From Microcebus murinus (taxonomy: Eukaryota > Chordata > Mammalia > Primates > Cheirogaleidae): DNA of 64,000 nt. The translations under genes and the position numbers were made by a program. Positions 46,616 through 60,020 of this stretch are shown piece by piece; position 1 is the stretch's first letter; each line of letters begins with the position of its first letter. Under the pieces are notes generated by a model, which had not been told where the DNA came from, did no database searches, and was given only the letters and a program-made list of their open reading frames with translations. The stretch is from positions 74,538,001 to 74,602,000 of the forward strand of contig NC_134136.1 in the NCBI RefSeq assembly GCF_040939455.1, given 5' to 3'.

Positions 46616-47608
46616 ATGGGAAAAAATCAGCGAAAGAACTCAGGAAATATGAAGAACCAAACGGAAAACACACCCCCAAAGAGGAGCACCAGCCCCCTAG
46701 AAACGGACACCGACCAAAATCAGGCAACCAATATGACAGAAGAGGAATTTCGTATGTGGAACATAAGAACACTCACCCAGCTGCAAAAACAACTCAATAA
46801 CCAACACCAAGAAACCACAAAAAGTCTCCAGGATATGAGAAAAGAAATAGACACATTGAAGAAAAGTGTAACCGAACTCCTGGAAATGAAGAATCAATTC
46901 AAGGAACTACAAAATACAGTGGAAAGTCTCAAGAACAGGGTAGATGAAACAGAAGAAAGAATCTCAGAGCTTGAAGATAACACCCTCCAATTAAATAAAT
47001 CAGTCACAGAAATAGAGCAGAGAAACAAGAGAAAAGAGCAATGCCTACAAGAGCTGTGGGATTATGTGAAGAAGCCTAATGTGAGGGTCATAGGGTTACA
47101 AGAAGGGGAAGAAGACAACACTCAAGGGTTGGACAAGCTGTTTGAAGATATAATAGAGGAAAATTTCCCAGGCCTTGCTCAAAATCTTGATATACAAGTT
47201 CAAGAAGCTCAGATGACCCCTGGGAGATTCAACGCAAACAGGAAGACATCACGACATGCAGTCATCAGACTGACCAAAGTATCAACTAAAGAGGCCCTTC
47301 TAAGAGCGGTAAGACAAAAGAAGCAAGTAACATACAAGGGAAAGCCAATTCGAATAACATCAGACTTCTCTAATGAGACTTTACAAGTCAGGAGAGACTG
47401 GGGCCCCATTCTCACTCTTTTGAAACAAAACAATGCCCAGCCTAGAATATTATTCCCTGCAAAACTAAGCTTCGTATATGAAGGAGAAATAAAAACATTC
47501 TCAGACAAGCAAAGGCTCAGAGAATTCACCAAGACAAGACCAGCCCTACAAAAAGTATTTAAAAAAGCGTTATGCACGGAACATCATAATTATAACCCAC
47601 GAATATAA
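46616..47608 (+). CDS. ORF1: LINE-1 ORF1 protein (RNA-binding, trimeric), open frame
   Basis: A complete 330-codon ORF1 with ATG at 46616 and a stop after NPRI at 47608. The product coats L1 RNA and acts as a nucleic-acid chaperone in the cytoplasmic L1 particle. An N-terminal polar region (about 1-50) is followed by a long coiled coil (about 60-150, with ESLKNRVDETEERISELED), an RRM-like core (about 155-250, including DYVKKPNVRVIGL) and a C-terminal domain (about 250-320, with RRDWGPILTLLKQNN and SFVYEGEIKTFSDKQ). It is the only ORF1 in the window with both start and frame preserved. ORF2 downstream is broken, so the element cannot retrotranspose autonomously. Expression is unknown. Confidence 0.93.
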   Translation: MGKNQRKNSGNMKNQTENTPPKRSTSPLETDTDQNQATNMTEEEFRMWNIRTLTQLQKQLNNQHQETTKSLQDMRKEIDTLKKSVTELLEMKNQFKELQNTVESLKNRVDETEERISELEDNTLQLNKSVTEIEQRNKRKEQCLQELWDYVKKPNVRVIGLQEGEEDNTQGLDKLFEDIIEENFPGLAQNLDIQVQEAQMTPGRFNANRKTSRHAVIRLTKVSTKEALLRAVRQKKQVTYKGKPIRITSDFSNETLQVRRDWGPILTLLKQNNAQPRILFPAKLSFVYEGEIKTFSDKQRLREFTKTRPALQKVFKKALCTEHHNYNPRI

Positions 47609-47649
47609 AAACAACCATAACCCAAAGATATTAAAGGCCAGATATTACA

Positions 47650-50600
47650 ATGGCTCAAGACAGAAATCATAGCAACAACATCCAACTCAACAGAATGATC
47701 AGTAATCTACCTTACCTATCAGTTCTCTCAATAAATGTGAATGGCTTAAACTCTCCACTCAAGAGACATAGGCTGGCTGAATGGATAAGAAAATACAAGC
47801 CAAGTATATGCTGTCTTTAGGAAACACATCTAACCTGCAAGGATGCATATAGACTAAAAATAAAAGTGTGGAGATCAATATTCCAAGCAAATAGAAGCCA
47901 AAAGAAGGCTGGTGTGGCAGTTCTAATTTCAGATGATTTAGTTTTTAAACCAACAAAAGTAGTAAAAGACAAAGAGAGTCATTATATAATGGTGAAGGGC
48001 ACAGTCCAACAAGAAGAGATAACAATTTTAAATATATATGCACCGAACTTAGGTGCACCCAGATTCATAAAGCAAACCTTACTGGAGCTAAACAAATGGA
48101 TTAATTCCAACTCCATAATCGCCGGAGATTTCAACACCCCACTGACGGCACGAGACAGATCCTCCAAACAGAAAATTAATAAAGAAATAATGGACTTAAA
48201 CAAAACTCTAGAACAATTGGGTCTGAAAGACATCTACAGAACATTCTATCCAAAATCCACTGAATATACTTTCTTCTCATCAGCTCACGGGACATTCTCT
48301 AAGATTGACCATATCCTAGGACACAAAGAAAATCTCAAGAAATTAAAAAAAATAGAAGTCATACCATGTACCTTCTCAGATCACAGTGGAATAAAACTAG
48401 AAATCAACCCTAACAGAAACTCACATTTCTACACAAAAACGTGGAAATTAAACAACCTCCTACTAAATGATTACTTCGTAAATGAAGAAATCAAGACGGA
48501 AATAAAAAAGTTCTATGAAGAAAACGACAATGGAGAGACAAGTTATCAACTCCTCTGGGACACAGCTAAAGCAGTTCTGAGAGGAAAGTTTATCTCCATA
48601 AATGCCTATAACCAAAAGACAAGAAGATCACAAATGACAATCTAACGAAACGACTCAAAGAGCTGGAATAAGAAGAACAGACCAACCCCAAACCCAGCAG
48701 AAGAAGTGAAATCAACAAGATCAAATCAGAACTAAACGAAATAGAAAACAGGAAAGCTATTCAGGAGATTAATAAAACAAAAAGTTGGTTCTTTGAAAAA
48801 ATAAACAAAATTGACACACCATTGGCTAAGCTAACGAAAAGCAGAAAAGAGAAATCTCTAATAAGCTCCATCAGGAATAAAAAAGGAGATATTACAACTG
48901 ATCCCAAAGAGATACAAGATACAATTTTTGAATACTACAAAAATCTTTATGCACACAAACTGGAAAATGTGGAGGAAATGGACAAATTTCTAGAAACACT
49001 CAGCCTCCCTAGGCTCAACCAGGAAGAAATAGATTCCCTGAACAGACCAATCTCAACAGCTGAAATAGAAACAGCAATTAAAAACCTCCCTAAAAAGAAA
49101 AGTCCCAGTCCAGATGGCTTCACACCTGAATTTTACCATACTTACAAAGAAGAACTTGTACCTATCTTGCAGAAACTATTCCACAACATCGAGAAGAACG
49201 GAAACCTCCCCGACACCTTTTCTGAAGCGAATATTACTCTGATACCAAAACCAGGAAAGGATGCAACAAAAAAAGAAAACTACAGACCAATATCCCTAAT
49301 GAATATAGATGCAAAAATTTTCAACAAAATCTTAGCTAACCGAATCCAGACACTTATCAAAAAAATAATCCACCACGACCAAGTGGGCTTCATCCCAGGG
49401 ATGCAGGGATGGTTCAACATACGTAAATCTATAAATGCAATTCACTACATAAACAGAAGCAAAAACAAAGACCACATGATTCTTTCAATAGATGCAGAAA
49501 AAGCTTTTGACAAAATTCAACACCCTTTCATGATACGAACACTTAAGAAAATAGGCATAGAAGGGACATACCTAAAAATGATACAAGCCATATATGACAG
49601 ACCCATAGCCAACATCATACTGAATGGGGAAAGATTGAAATCATTCCCACTTAGAACTGGAACCAGACAAGGCTGCCCACTATCTCCACTTCTGTTCAAC
49701 ATAGTGCTGGACGTCTTGGCTACAGCAATCAGACAGCAAAATGGAATCAAAGGTATCCAAATAGGGGCAGAAGAGATCAAACTTTCATTGTTTGCTGATG
49801 ATATGATATTGTATCTAGAAAACCCCAAGGATTCAACCAAGAAACTCCTGGAACTGATCAATGAATTTAGTAAAGTCTCAGGATATAAAATCAATACACA
49901 GAAATCAGAGGCATTCATATATGCCAACAACAATCTTAGTGAGAATAAAATCAAAGACTCAATTCCCTTCACAATAGCAACAAAGGAATTAAAGTACCTA
50001 GGAATTTACTTAACCAAGGACGTAAAAGACCTCTACAGGGAGAACTATGAAACACTGAGGAAGGAAATAGCAGAGGATGCAAACAGATGGAAATCCATAC
50101 CATGCTCGTGGATCGGCAGACTCAATATCATCAAAATGTCTATACTACCCAAACTGATCTACAGATTCAATGCAATACCTATTAAAATCCCATCAGCATT
50201 CTTCACAGATATAGAAAAAATAATTTTACGCTTCGTATGGAACCAAAGAAGACCCCGAATATCAAGAGCAATTCTAGGCAACAAAAACAAAATGGGAGGC
50301 AATTATATGCCAGATATCAAACTATACTACAAAGCTGTAGTAATTAAAACAATATGGTATTGTCACAAAAACAGGAATATTGACCAGTGGAACAGATGTG
50401 AGAATCCTGATATAAAACCATCCTCATATAGCCATCTAATCATTGACAAAGCAAACAAAAACATACGCTAGGGAAAACAATCCCTCTTCAATAAATGGTG
50501 CTGGGAAAACTGGATAGCCACCTGTAGAAGGCTAAAACAGGACCCACACCTTTCACCCCTCACAAAAACCAACTCACGCTGGATAACAGACTTAAACCTA

Positions 50601-51520
50601 AGATATGAAACTATTAGAACTCTAGAGGAAAAAGTTGGAAACAGTCTCCTAGACATTGGCCTGGGCAAAGAGTTTATGAAGAAGTCCCCAAAGGCAATGA
50701 CAGCAGCAACAAAAATAAATAAATGGGACATGATCAAACTACAAAGCTTCTGCACAGCCAAAGAAATAGTCATGAAAGTAAACAGACAACCTACAGAATG
50801 GGAGAAAATTTTTGCATCCTATGCATCCGATAAGGGACTGATAACTAGAATATACTTAGAACTCACGAAAATTAGGAAGAAAATGTCAAATAACCCCATT
50901 AAAAAGTGGGCAAAGGACTTGAACAGAAATTTTTCTAAAGAAGACAGAAGAATGGCCAACAAACATATGAAGAAATGCTCAACATCTCTAATCATCAGGG
51001 AAATGCAAATCAAAACCACAATGAGATATCACTTAACCCCAGTGAGAATGGCCTTTATCAAAAAATCTCCAAACAATAAATGCTGGCATGGTTGCGGAGA
51101 GAGAGGAAAACTCCTACACTGCTGGTGGTACTGCAATCTAGTTCAACCTCTGTGGAAAGCAATATGGAGATACCTTAAAGCGATACAAGTGAATCTACCA
51201 TTTGATCCAGCAATCCCATTGCTGGGCATCTACCCAAATGATCCAGTGACACTCTACAAAAAAGACACCTGCACTCGAATGTTTATAGCAGCACAATTCA
51301 TAATTGCAAGGCTGTGGAAACAGCCCAAGTGCCCATCAATCCAAGAATGGATTAATAAAATGTGGTATATGTATACCATGGAGTATTATTCAGCTCTAAG
51401 AATGGTGATATAGCACATCTTATATTTTCCTGGTTAGAGCTGGAACCCATACTACTAAGTGAAGTATCCCAAGAATGGAAAAACAAGCACCAGATATATT
51501 CTCCAGCAAACTGGTATTAA
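47650..51520 (+). pseudogene. ORF2: L1-E ORF2 (endonuclease and reverse transcriptase), disabled
   Basis: It starts at ATG 47650 and shows the same domain order as L1-B: endonuclease ([20 protein letters not shown]), reverse transcriptase with FADD near 49792-49803, and the C-terminal Cys/His segment. Lesions seen: TAG at 47818-47820 (from CAG), a one-base loss near 48633, TAA at 48669-48671 (from AAA), TAG at 50469-50471 (from TGG), and a four-base loss near 51402. The largest uninterrupted piece (48822-50471, 549 codons) contains the whole reverse transcriptase core. The terminal TAA aligns at 51518-51520. The start of ORF2 lies 41 bases after ORF1, as in L1-B. Confidence 0.95.
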
Positions 51521-51756
51521 CTGAGTAGCACCTAAGTGGACACATAGGTGCTACAGTAATAGGGTATTGGGGAGGTGGGAGGGAGGAGGGGGGTGGGTAT
51601 ATACATACATAATGAGTGAGATGTGCACCATCTGGGGGATGGTCATGATGGAGACTCAGACTTTTGGGGGGAGGGGGGGAAATGGGCATTTATTGAAACC
51701 CTAAAATCTGTACCCCCATAATATGCCAAAATAAAAAAAAATTAAAAAATTAAAAA
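51521..51756 (+). other. L1-E 3' UTR, G-rich tract and A tail
   Basis: G-rich tract at 51569-51597 (quadruplex-capable) and a second at 51665-51683, then 'cccccataatatgcc' and an A/T-interrupted tail. Confidence 0.85.
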
Positions 51757-51769
51757 AAAACTCACTTGT

Positions 51770-53103
51770 AAAAGTAAGTACACAGTCAAATTCAGAATAT
51801 TCTAATACTGTAATGGTAGTGTATAAATCACTTATATCCTTAGTATGAAGGTTAAAAGATGAATCTATTAAAATAATAGCTAAAATAATTTTTTTGAAGT
51901 TGAGCATTTTTTAAATTTAGTATAATTTTTTAAGGGATACACAATAAAAGGATATAAATTGTGGGAAGTGTGGAGTAAAAAGTATAATCTTTTATGTGAA
52001 CAAAACTAAGTGATTATCAGCTTAAAATATCCTGTTATAATTATAAAATATTTTATATAAACCTCATGGTAATTACAAAGCAAACATCTATAGTACGTAC
52101 ATAAAAGATAAAAAGTAAGAAACCAAAACATATCAGTACATAAAATCACCTAAGCACAAAGGAAGACAAAAAGAAAAAAAAAAAGAAACAAAGAATCTTA
52201 AAAAAAAATTAACATATTGTAGTACTAAGTCTTTAACTATAATAAATTACTTTGAATATAAGTGGAGTAAATTCTTTAATCAAAACACATAGAGTAGATG
52301 AATAAATAGGGGGTAAAGACTCAACTGTGTACCGTCTATAAAAAACTCACTTCAACTTTAAAAACATACATAGAGTGAAAATGAAGGGATGGAAAAATAT
52401 CCCATGCAAATGAAAACCAAAAAAAGACCAGAAGTAGCTATACTTATTTCAAATAAAATAAACTGTGAGTGAAAAACTGTCTTAAGAGACAACGAAGATC
52501 ACTATATAATGATAAAGCAGTCAATTTATCAGGAGGAGATTACAATTGTAAATATATATGCACCCAACACCAGAACACCTAAATATATAATGCATATATT
52601 AATAGGTATGGAAGGAGAGATAGACAGCAATGCGATAACTCTACGGGACTTCAATACTCCACTTGTGACAATGGAGACATCATCTGGACCGAAAAATCAG
52701 AAAGGGAACTACAGATTTAAACTGCATTTTAGACCAAATGGACCTAACAGACACATACAGAACATTCCATCAAATAGCAACAAAATATACATTATTCTCA
52801 AGGAGACATGGAATATTTCCCAGGATAAAGCAAATGTTAGATAACAAAACAGTTTTAACAAAGTTAAGGAGATTCAAACTATATCAAGTATACTTTTGGA
52901 CCACTATGCTATGAAACTAGAAATGAATAACAAGGAATTTTGGAAAATTCACCATTGAAATTAAACAACATGCTCCTGAAAAACTAATGGGTCAGAGAAG
53001 AAACTAAAGTAAAAATTTAAAAATATGTTGAAACAAATAAATACGGATATACAATATACCAAAACTTATAAGATTCAGCAAAAACAGTTCTAAAACAGAC
53101 GTT
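51770..53103 (+). mobile_element. Ancient L1M, continuation (inter-ORF region and ORF2 endonuclease part)
   Basis: Resumes the element split by L1-E. 51770-52230 is the inter-ORF spacer ('cagtcaaattcagaatattctaatactgtaatgg'). 52230-53100 is decayed ORF2 endonuclease coding sequence ('gtaaatatatatgcacccaac', 'gggacttcaatactccactt'). The 111-codon frame at 52509-52844 is part of it. It ends at a SINE. Confidence 0.75.
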
Positions 53104-53235
53104 TTCAGCAATAGGCAGGCATGGTGGCATGTGTGCATAATCACAGCAACTTGGGATGCTGGAGGTGGGAGGATTGCTTGAGCCCAGAGGTTTGAGTGCC
53201 TGATCAACACTGCAAGACCTCATCTCATAAAAACA
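53104..53235 (+). mobile_element. Old monomeric Alu-related SINE (FLAM-like)
   Basis: 'ggcaggcatggtggcatgtg' begins a single left-type monomer ending 'gcaagacctcatctc'. It is about 130 bases, diverged, with no right arm. Confidence 0.7.
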
Positions 53236-54849
53236 GAAGACGATAGATTTCAAATAAAGAACCTAATGTTTTGCCTCACAGACATAGAGAAGTAACAAAA
53301 TATGTTATTTTCCTATTTTTCCTATTATTATAAAGTATTAACAAGCAGTGTGCATTCCTCAGATACAATAGTTTATTTGAAAATACACTCCAAGTCACCA
53401 ATCCATGCTTGTCACCTGAAGGATGAGTCCCTTTACCTGAGTTACATAACTCAGCTCCTAAACCACAGAATAAATAGGGAAAACACACATCTTCTATAAG
53501 CAGAGGACAGGAGGATAATTAAGGGTTTGGTGTGATAGAGAGAGTAGAACTACCTTTTTCTCCTTAGACACTGGAGTGAAAAAATAAGTCAATTTTATTT
53601 ACAAGGAATTATCTTTAAGGTAAGAAACATTCTTGGCACTTATTGATTCCTGCATATTTCCTTCAACCCAGGGGTTTTTTGAGTCTTTCCCTTGAACAAG
53701 TTCTTTTCAAATATTGTTTTTTTTCAGTTTTTCCATTCAGAAACATGCAACAATGAGTCTTCATATTTATGGACAAACTAAGTCTGGGACACCAAAATAT
53801 AGGGACACAAGTATGGTAAATGGATGCCAGAGACCTGGGATTAAAGAAAGAGGTGAGTGTAGCCTAAAGTATGAGGTTTTTCCAATCAAGGATTTTGCTC
53901 TCTTAATGAAAAGAGCAAGTCACCAGCATTTCTCATCTACCCTATCCCTGACTTTGTGTTGCTGAGGCTAAATACCAGGTGCATGTGGTGATAGGTCAGT
54001 GCTACTGTTGCTATATTCAGCCCACTTGCATAGGGCCGAAGTTCTACTGTGGTTGTGGCAGGTTGAAAATATTGGATCTCTGATTATCTTCACTTTTGAA
54101 TAATTATTAGGTAGAGATTCAACACTATAGTAAGCAGGCTGAGAAGACCAGAATATACCACCACCACTCATCACCCTATACATAAAGAAGAAGTCTTATG
54201 AGAGAAGTAGGCCATTGCACCTACCCTGAGATCCAGATAAGTGAATCAGAGCTTTCTTTTTGCCCAGTGTGAGAGGCTGGTTTGAATAAAAGAGGACATT
54301 AAAGCTTTCCTGAAAAAATGACTTTATTTGTAACAAAGTGTGGAGAAGGTTAGGCCTCATGCTCCAGAAATCAATGTAGATTTTGGGGATAAGTAAATAT
54401 GATGAAGCTGGAGCTATATGAAAGTAACAAGCAAAACTACAGGCCTACTCATTTATCAGAAAGTACCAGGTAAAGTGACAACTTATAAGAGCCCTCTTTA
54501 TGTCAGACCAAATCTGAAAGATGACTTGCCTCAAAAACTACCTGTTTAAAGTGGTTCAAATTATTTCAATCAAACTTTGAGGTACATTTTTGAAGACTAT
54601 AGAAAAAAAATCACCCTTCAATTAGGAAGCCTAATACCTGTGTGTCATACACACATAGGCAGATAGCTTGACGGAGATAAGGAAGAGAAAGAAAGAGAAT
54701 GCAACTAGAATCACTGTCATCTTAGAGTAATTATGTGCATACACAGTCTGTGCCTTCTGATGAACACTATAAGAAAATGCACAGCAAAAAAAAAATATAT
54801 ATATATAATAATCTCCAACAAATTCAATAAACAAATAAAAAACAGACAA

Positions 54850-55760
54850 CAGTATAAATACAGTCTCTGAAAAAAATTTTCATTATCTAGAATATAACAG
54901 TTTATCTAAAATGTCCTGTTTTACAGAAAATTATAATATGTGCAAATGAAAAATAATGTTATTTGTACACAGGAAAAAAATAGATGACAGAAAATGCCCA
55001 TAAGAGGAAACAGAAGTCATACTAACAGACAAAGACTTTAAAAAAACTGTTAAAGATTTTTGAAAGAAATAAAAATCATGTTTGGGATGTAAAGGAAGTT
55101 GTGATGACTATGTCTCATCTAAAGTTTATATCAATAAAGAGGTGGAAAAATTTTTAAAGAAAAATCTGGATATTAGAAGTGCAATAACTTAAGTGAAAAA
55201 ATCAATAGAGGGTCTCAACAGTAGATTTCAACTACCAGAAAAAAGAATACATGAAATTGAACATAGGTTTATAGTGATAGTGCCTTATAAAGAAAAGAGA
55301 GTAAAATTAATGAAGAAAAATGAGCAGAGCCTCAAGAAAGGTGAAACACCAACAATAGCAAAAAAAAAAAAAAAAAAAAAAATGCATCACGGGATTACCA
55401 GAAAGAGAGATAAAAGGAACCAAAAAAAAAAAAAAAAATTCAAATGTTTTGGGGGATGAAAATTTCCTGAATTTGATGGAAAACATTACACATCCAAGAA
55501 GTACAGCAAATTACAATTAGGATAAACACAAATCCAGATCAATAGACATTATATGCAGTTTGTTGATACCTAAGGAAAAGACAGAATCCTGACACCTGCA
55601 AGAGAAAAGCAACTCATTGCAGGCAAGAGATCCTTATAAGATTAACAGCTAACTTTTGTCAGAAAGCATAGAGGCTAGAAAGCAGCAGGGGGATATATTC
55701 AGAGTGCTGAAACAAAAATATAACCAAATATGACTACTATATCTAAGGCTCACAGCTGTT
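54850..55760 (+). repeat. Ancient L1 ORF1 piece (block C, copy I)
   Basis: 'aaaatgtcctgttttaca', 'gggtctcaacagtagatttcaac', 'aatgagcagagcctcaag' and 'cttttgtcagaaagcatagaggc' follow L1M ORF1 order. The 88-codon frame 55193-55459 is a fragment of it. A-tracts interrupt it at 55361-55383 and 55422-55438. Confidence 0.7.
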
Positions 55761-55779
55761 AGATATGGCATTAAAACAC

Positions 55780-56430
55780 ACCCTACAAAATAATAAATTG
55801 CACTTTATCAAAATTGAAAATATTTGTTTTGAACAAAATACAGTTAAAAGAATGAAGAAACAAAACTTATACTGAGATATACATGCAAATCACATTTCTA
55901 TCAAAGAGTTGTATTCAGAATATATATAAACTCTTTAATGTCAATAATAAATCAAACCAATGCAATAAAATTTGGAGAAAATACTATATCCTTCATTAAG
56001 AAGATGTATGAATGACAAATAAGTATATTAAGAGATGTTCAACATTTACAGCTAATATAGAGATGCAAATTAAAATTACAATGACAAAAGTCTACGCAAA
56101 TATTAGAATGGCCAATATAAAAACAAAACGAAACAAAAGCTGCCAGTATGAGGTTCTGGTAAGAATACAGGCGACTAGAAATGTGATATATTTTTCATGG
56201 TAGCACAAAATTTTAAAGCAGTTATGGTAAAAAAAAATGGTTTCTATTTATTTTAAATTTGAAATTACACTTGGCATAAGATCCACAAATTGCACTGCTA
56301 ACTAGTTATACAAGTAAAATAAAATCCCTGTTTACACACAAATATGTATGTATGTATATAAGCTTTATTCATAATTTCCAACAACTTTTAAAGAACAAGT
56401 CTGTCCATCACCTGACTTATACCCTACTCA
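55780..56430 (+). repeat. Ancient L1 ORF2 C-terminal piece
   Basis: 'gacaaataagtatattaagagatgttcaac', 'gatgcaaattaaaattacaatgac' and 'gaatggccaatataaaaac' follow the L1 ORF2 3' coding pattern. Everything between ORF1 and this piece is missing. Confidence 0.65.
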
Positions 56431-57799
56431 GTAATAAAAAGAATAAAGCAAATAATTTTTATCTTGTTTCCTCCTCTTGCATTTTCTCTCATTCTCTCTC
56501 TCTCTCTCACTATCACTGTCACTCTCATTTTTATTGCAGTGTTAGGAAGGGAAACCATAAGGAAAGTAAGAGCAAAACTAAAGACAAAGATGCATAACTT
56601 TTTAAAAAAGTAATGACAAAACAAAACAAAATAAAATAAAAAGTATAAGTTTCTAGGTGCTATGCATAACCCCTAATAAATTGGTGGCTGGTAAAGGATT
56701 CAAATGCTTTTTTCTTCAACTAATGAACAAAGAAGGAGTTTTTATATCTGAGAGAGAAAAAAATGTTAGTAGATTAGGGATTTGAGAAGTGTAAGATTTG
56801 GGAAGGCCTAAGGATAAGCCTTGAAAATGAGGAGAGGTGTTGATAAAAACTGATAAACTGATTTGTGCATTGGAAAAGGAGTAGGTTTTGAAAAAGGAAT
56901 ACAGGCAGAGAGTGAAAACATAACCACACTAAGAACCTGGTTCCCATTTTGGCCAAGCAACTTTGGAAAAACGGATATGAATTGCAGAAAATAAAAACAG
57001 TAAGAGACTTTTCCCTAGGAACTTCAGTTCCTAAGATTTGCCTCTAAGAATTCATGTCAAAAGGTTCCATGAGATAGTCTAGCAAGATCAGGGAGATGTG
57101 TGCATGGCATACCTACCATCTAGGGAACAAATCTCTCCGAATGCAACTAAATACCTGCCAAGTGCACGCATAGTTACATTACATATGTGGCACATGTCAT
57201 ATATTATTCCACTGCAGAAATGTCAATCATTTCACTATATGCCACTCTCTGTAGTAAGGTACCACACATAGCATGTCTATAGATGAAAGCTCTGCCTAAA
57301 CATCCACTCACATACCTTTTGAAAAATAACTCAATGTTTTCAGGCTGTGAATGTTTACCAGCATTGGTTCAAAGTACCTCTATAGCACACACAATATATT
57401 TCTTCTACTTCTAGCCAAGAAACACAGAATTAGAGCTTTTTCCAGTTCTAGAGACTGGCTTTAATAAAATAGCATTAAAGCATTCCCTAAAGATAATGGC
57501 TTTATTTGTAACAGAGTGTGGAGAAGGTCAAGCTTAATGGCGCTCTAGAAAACAATGTAGAATTTGGTGGTAAATAAATGATGTGAGACCTGAAACTTCC
57601 TGAAAACAATAAGATAACATAACCCACCTAGTTTAACCATAGAAAATGATGGAAATAGATGGCTAATGAGAGCCTCGCTGGTATTGGAGCAATGGTCAAA
57701 CATTTGCCTCAAAAACTATCTACATAAAGGGGTCCAAATTATTTAGATCAAACACTGGACTGCAATTTTTGCTTATGTCATTATCATACAACTAAAGAA

Positions 57800-58785
57800 C
57801 AATCCACTTGCAACTAGAGAGCCAAAGAGCTGATTGTAATACACATGGATTTAGACAACATGATAGAAAGATCAGGAAAAAATAAAAAAAGAGAACCCTA
57901 CTGAAACCACTGCAATCTCAGAGTTATTGGATATATGCAAAATGCTGTGCCCTCTGAGGAATAACATAACAGGCTTCACACTGCAGAGAAAAGACACTTC
58001 ACTAATATTATCCCACAAAGGCATCAAACAAATAAAGAAGCAGTCAACAACAAAAGAACAATCCCTGGGAAGGGAGAATCAGTATGCATGTTTGAAGCAA
58101 TATGTAATTTAAAATGTCTATTTTACAACAGGAAATTAAGACATTCAAAGAAAAGGAAAATGCAACCCTTAAACAGGATAAAAACACGTCATGGAAACTG
58201 CCTATGAGGCCCCAGAAGTTATATTAATGAACAAGTATTTTAAGGCATCCATAATAAATATTTTCAAGGAACTAAAAGCCATCCCTAAAAAGTAAAGAAA
58301 ATGATGATGACAACATCTCATCAAAAGTGCATATCAAGAAACAAGTAAACACATTTTAAAAATAATTGTGGATTTTTAAAAAGTACAATAACTGAAATGA
58401 AAAATCAGCAGGAGGCTCACCATTAGATTTCTAACTAGCAAAAGAATCAGTGAACTTGAAAATAGAAAGATAGTGGTAATGTCTTACAAAGAACAGTAAC
58501 ATTAATGCAAAAAAATGAGCAGAGCCTTAGAAAGGTGGGATACCAGGCATCACACCAAAATATGCTTATGCCTAATATACCATTAGGAGTGGCAAGAGAG
58601 AAGCAGCACACACACACACAAAAAAAAAAAGTATTGAAAGAAACAATGGCTAAAATCCTCCCCAAATTTCATGAAAAATATTAATTTGTACATCCAAAAA
58701 GTAAGACAAAGTAAGATAAACATGAAGAAATCCAGATTGACAGACAATATATTCAATCTGTTAAAGGAGAGCAAGTGAGAAAGAG
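57800..58785 (+). repeat. Ancient L1 ORF1 piece (block C, copy II)
   Basis: 'ctctgaggaataacataacagg', 'cagtcaacaacaaaagaacaatc', 'gaaatgaaaaatcagcaggaggctc' and 'atgagcagagcctta' are shared with copies I and III. A short (CA)n/A run lies at 58608-58630. Confidence 0.7.
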
Positions 58786-59331
58786 CACTCTAGTCTCCTG
58801 ATCTCTTCTCTCTTCTTCCTTCCTTCCCTACCTCCCTTATCACTGAGTGAGGAAGGGGCACCATAAGGAAAGTAAATGTAAAAGTAAAGACATAAAATTT
58901 TTTCAAAGTTTCATATCAAAGAATACAAGTTTCTGAGTATTATGCGCAACTCCTAATATATTAGTTACTTATAGTAGATTCAAATATACCTTCAAGAGAA
59001 TGAGCATGTTCTTTATGAGCACATGAGAAAAGAAGGATCTTCTATACCTGAAATAGAAAATGTTTTGACTTCCAGAAGGTTAGGAATCTGAGAAGCAGGA
59101 AGAAACTTGAGAAGGCTTAAGGAGAAGATTTAAAAACTAGGATTAACCATAAAGGAAAACTTCAGGAAGATCTTATTTTACTTGTACCTTAGTGGAAGGT
59201 GAACTTTCTCCCACTTAATAGGAAGGAATGGGAAGGGGACTTCCTGTTTCCAATGGTGGTAGGGCTACATTATTCAAAACGACCTTCTCGTTAAGAACAA
59301 CTACAAAATGTAGATAAAATAAATTTAAGAC

Positions 59332-59445
59332 ATCTTTGGGTGCGGTGTGCATTGTCTGGGGAATGGGCATGCCTAAAGCTCTGACTGAGGTGGGCCAAAG
59401 GCAATATATATAACCTAAACATTTGTATTCCCGTGATATGCTGAT
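59332..59445 (+). mobile_element. Very short 5'-truncated LINE-1 (3' UTR end)
   Basis: 'gtgcggtgtgcattgtctgggg...gcctaaagctctgactgag...ggcaatatatataacctaaacatttgtattcccgtgatatgctg' matches the L1-F 3' UTR end. It is followed by a (TA)n run (59443-59460) instead of a clean A tail. Confidence 0.8.
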
Positions 59446-59460
59446 ATATATATATATATT

Positions 59461-60020
59461 AAAAGTATCAAAGAGTTGACAAGACAGTAAAGCCAAAACT
59501 GAAGGGAAAATAGATAATCAAGGACAAAGGATGGAAGGTGCTTTTGCCCTGAGGGTATTTTGCCTATTCTGAAAATTATTCTGGAAATGAACTTTAAATT
59601 TTATAATCCCATTTGGCTTAAGGTAGTTACGTATATCATAGAGGGGCTGATTGAGGAAGAGAGAACAGGTTAATGGAATAGAAAACACCAAAGCTGAAAC
59701 TGAGCCCAATACCTAGCTGTGCAGAGGAGACTCTTTCTGCTACATTTGGTGGGGGCAAGTCAGTTGTGGGCAGGATATGTTCCCATACTTAACACATATG
59801 CTGTCCCTTGTCCTTCTTTCCTCACAATACAGCAACCCAGGAGGCATTTCTTTTCCATAAACTATAAGTAAAACTTTATGTGCAACCTTGTTCTCCAATT
59901 CCAGCAATTGATAATAGCACAAATTTCTCAAAATGCAACTGAACACTTACAGAGAAAGGACAGTTTCCATAGGAGTCCAGGTCCAAAGGCAATGTGAAAA
60001 TTCCATTTAATTAAAGCTAC
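59461..60020. other. Unassigned sequence within duplicon unit II
   Basis: About 560 bases between block E and block G. No gene recognised. Confidence 0.4.

Larger units (their letters stand above)
45236..51756 (+). mobile_element. L1-E: full-length young LINE-1
   Basis: 6.5 kb with 5' UTR, intact ORF1, ORF2 with a handful of lesions, 3' UTR and A tail. Imperfect 13-bp target duplication 'aaaacttgcttgt' (45223-45235) and 'aaaactcacttgt' (51757-51769), two mismatches. It inserted into the ancient L1M, whose sequence continues on both sides. It is the sister copy of L1-B. Confidence 0.95.
53290..57430. repeat. Tandem duplicon unit I (blocks A, B, C, D, E, G, H)
   Basis: A 53290-53800, B 54240-54600, C 54850-56430 (ancient L1 pieces), D/E 56440-56930, G 57000-57310, H 57330-57430. 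The start, 53310-53510, runs parallel to 60977-61165 ('attaacaagcagtgtgcattc', 'atgcttgtcacctgaag', 'gagttac/tatgtac'). Confidence 0.7.
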
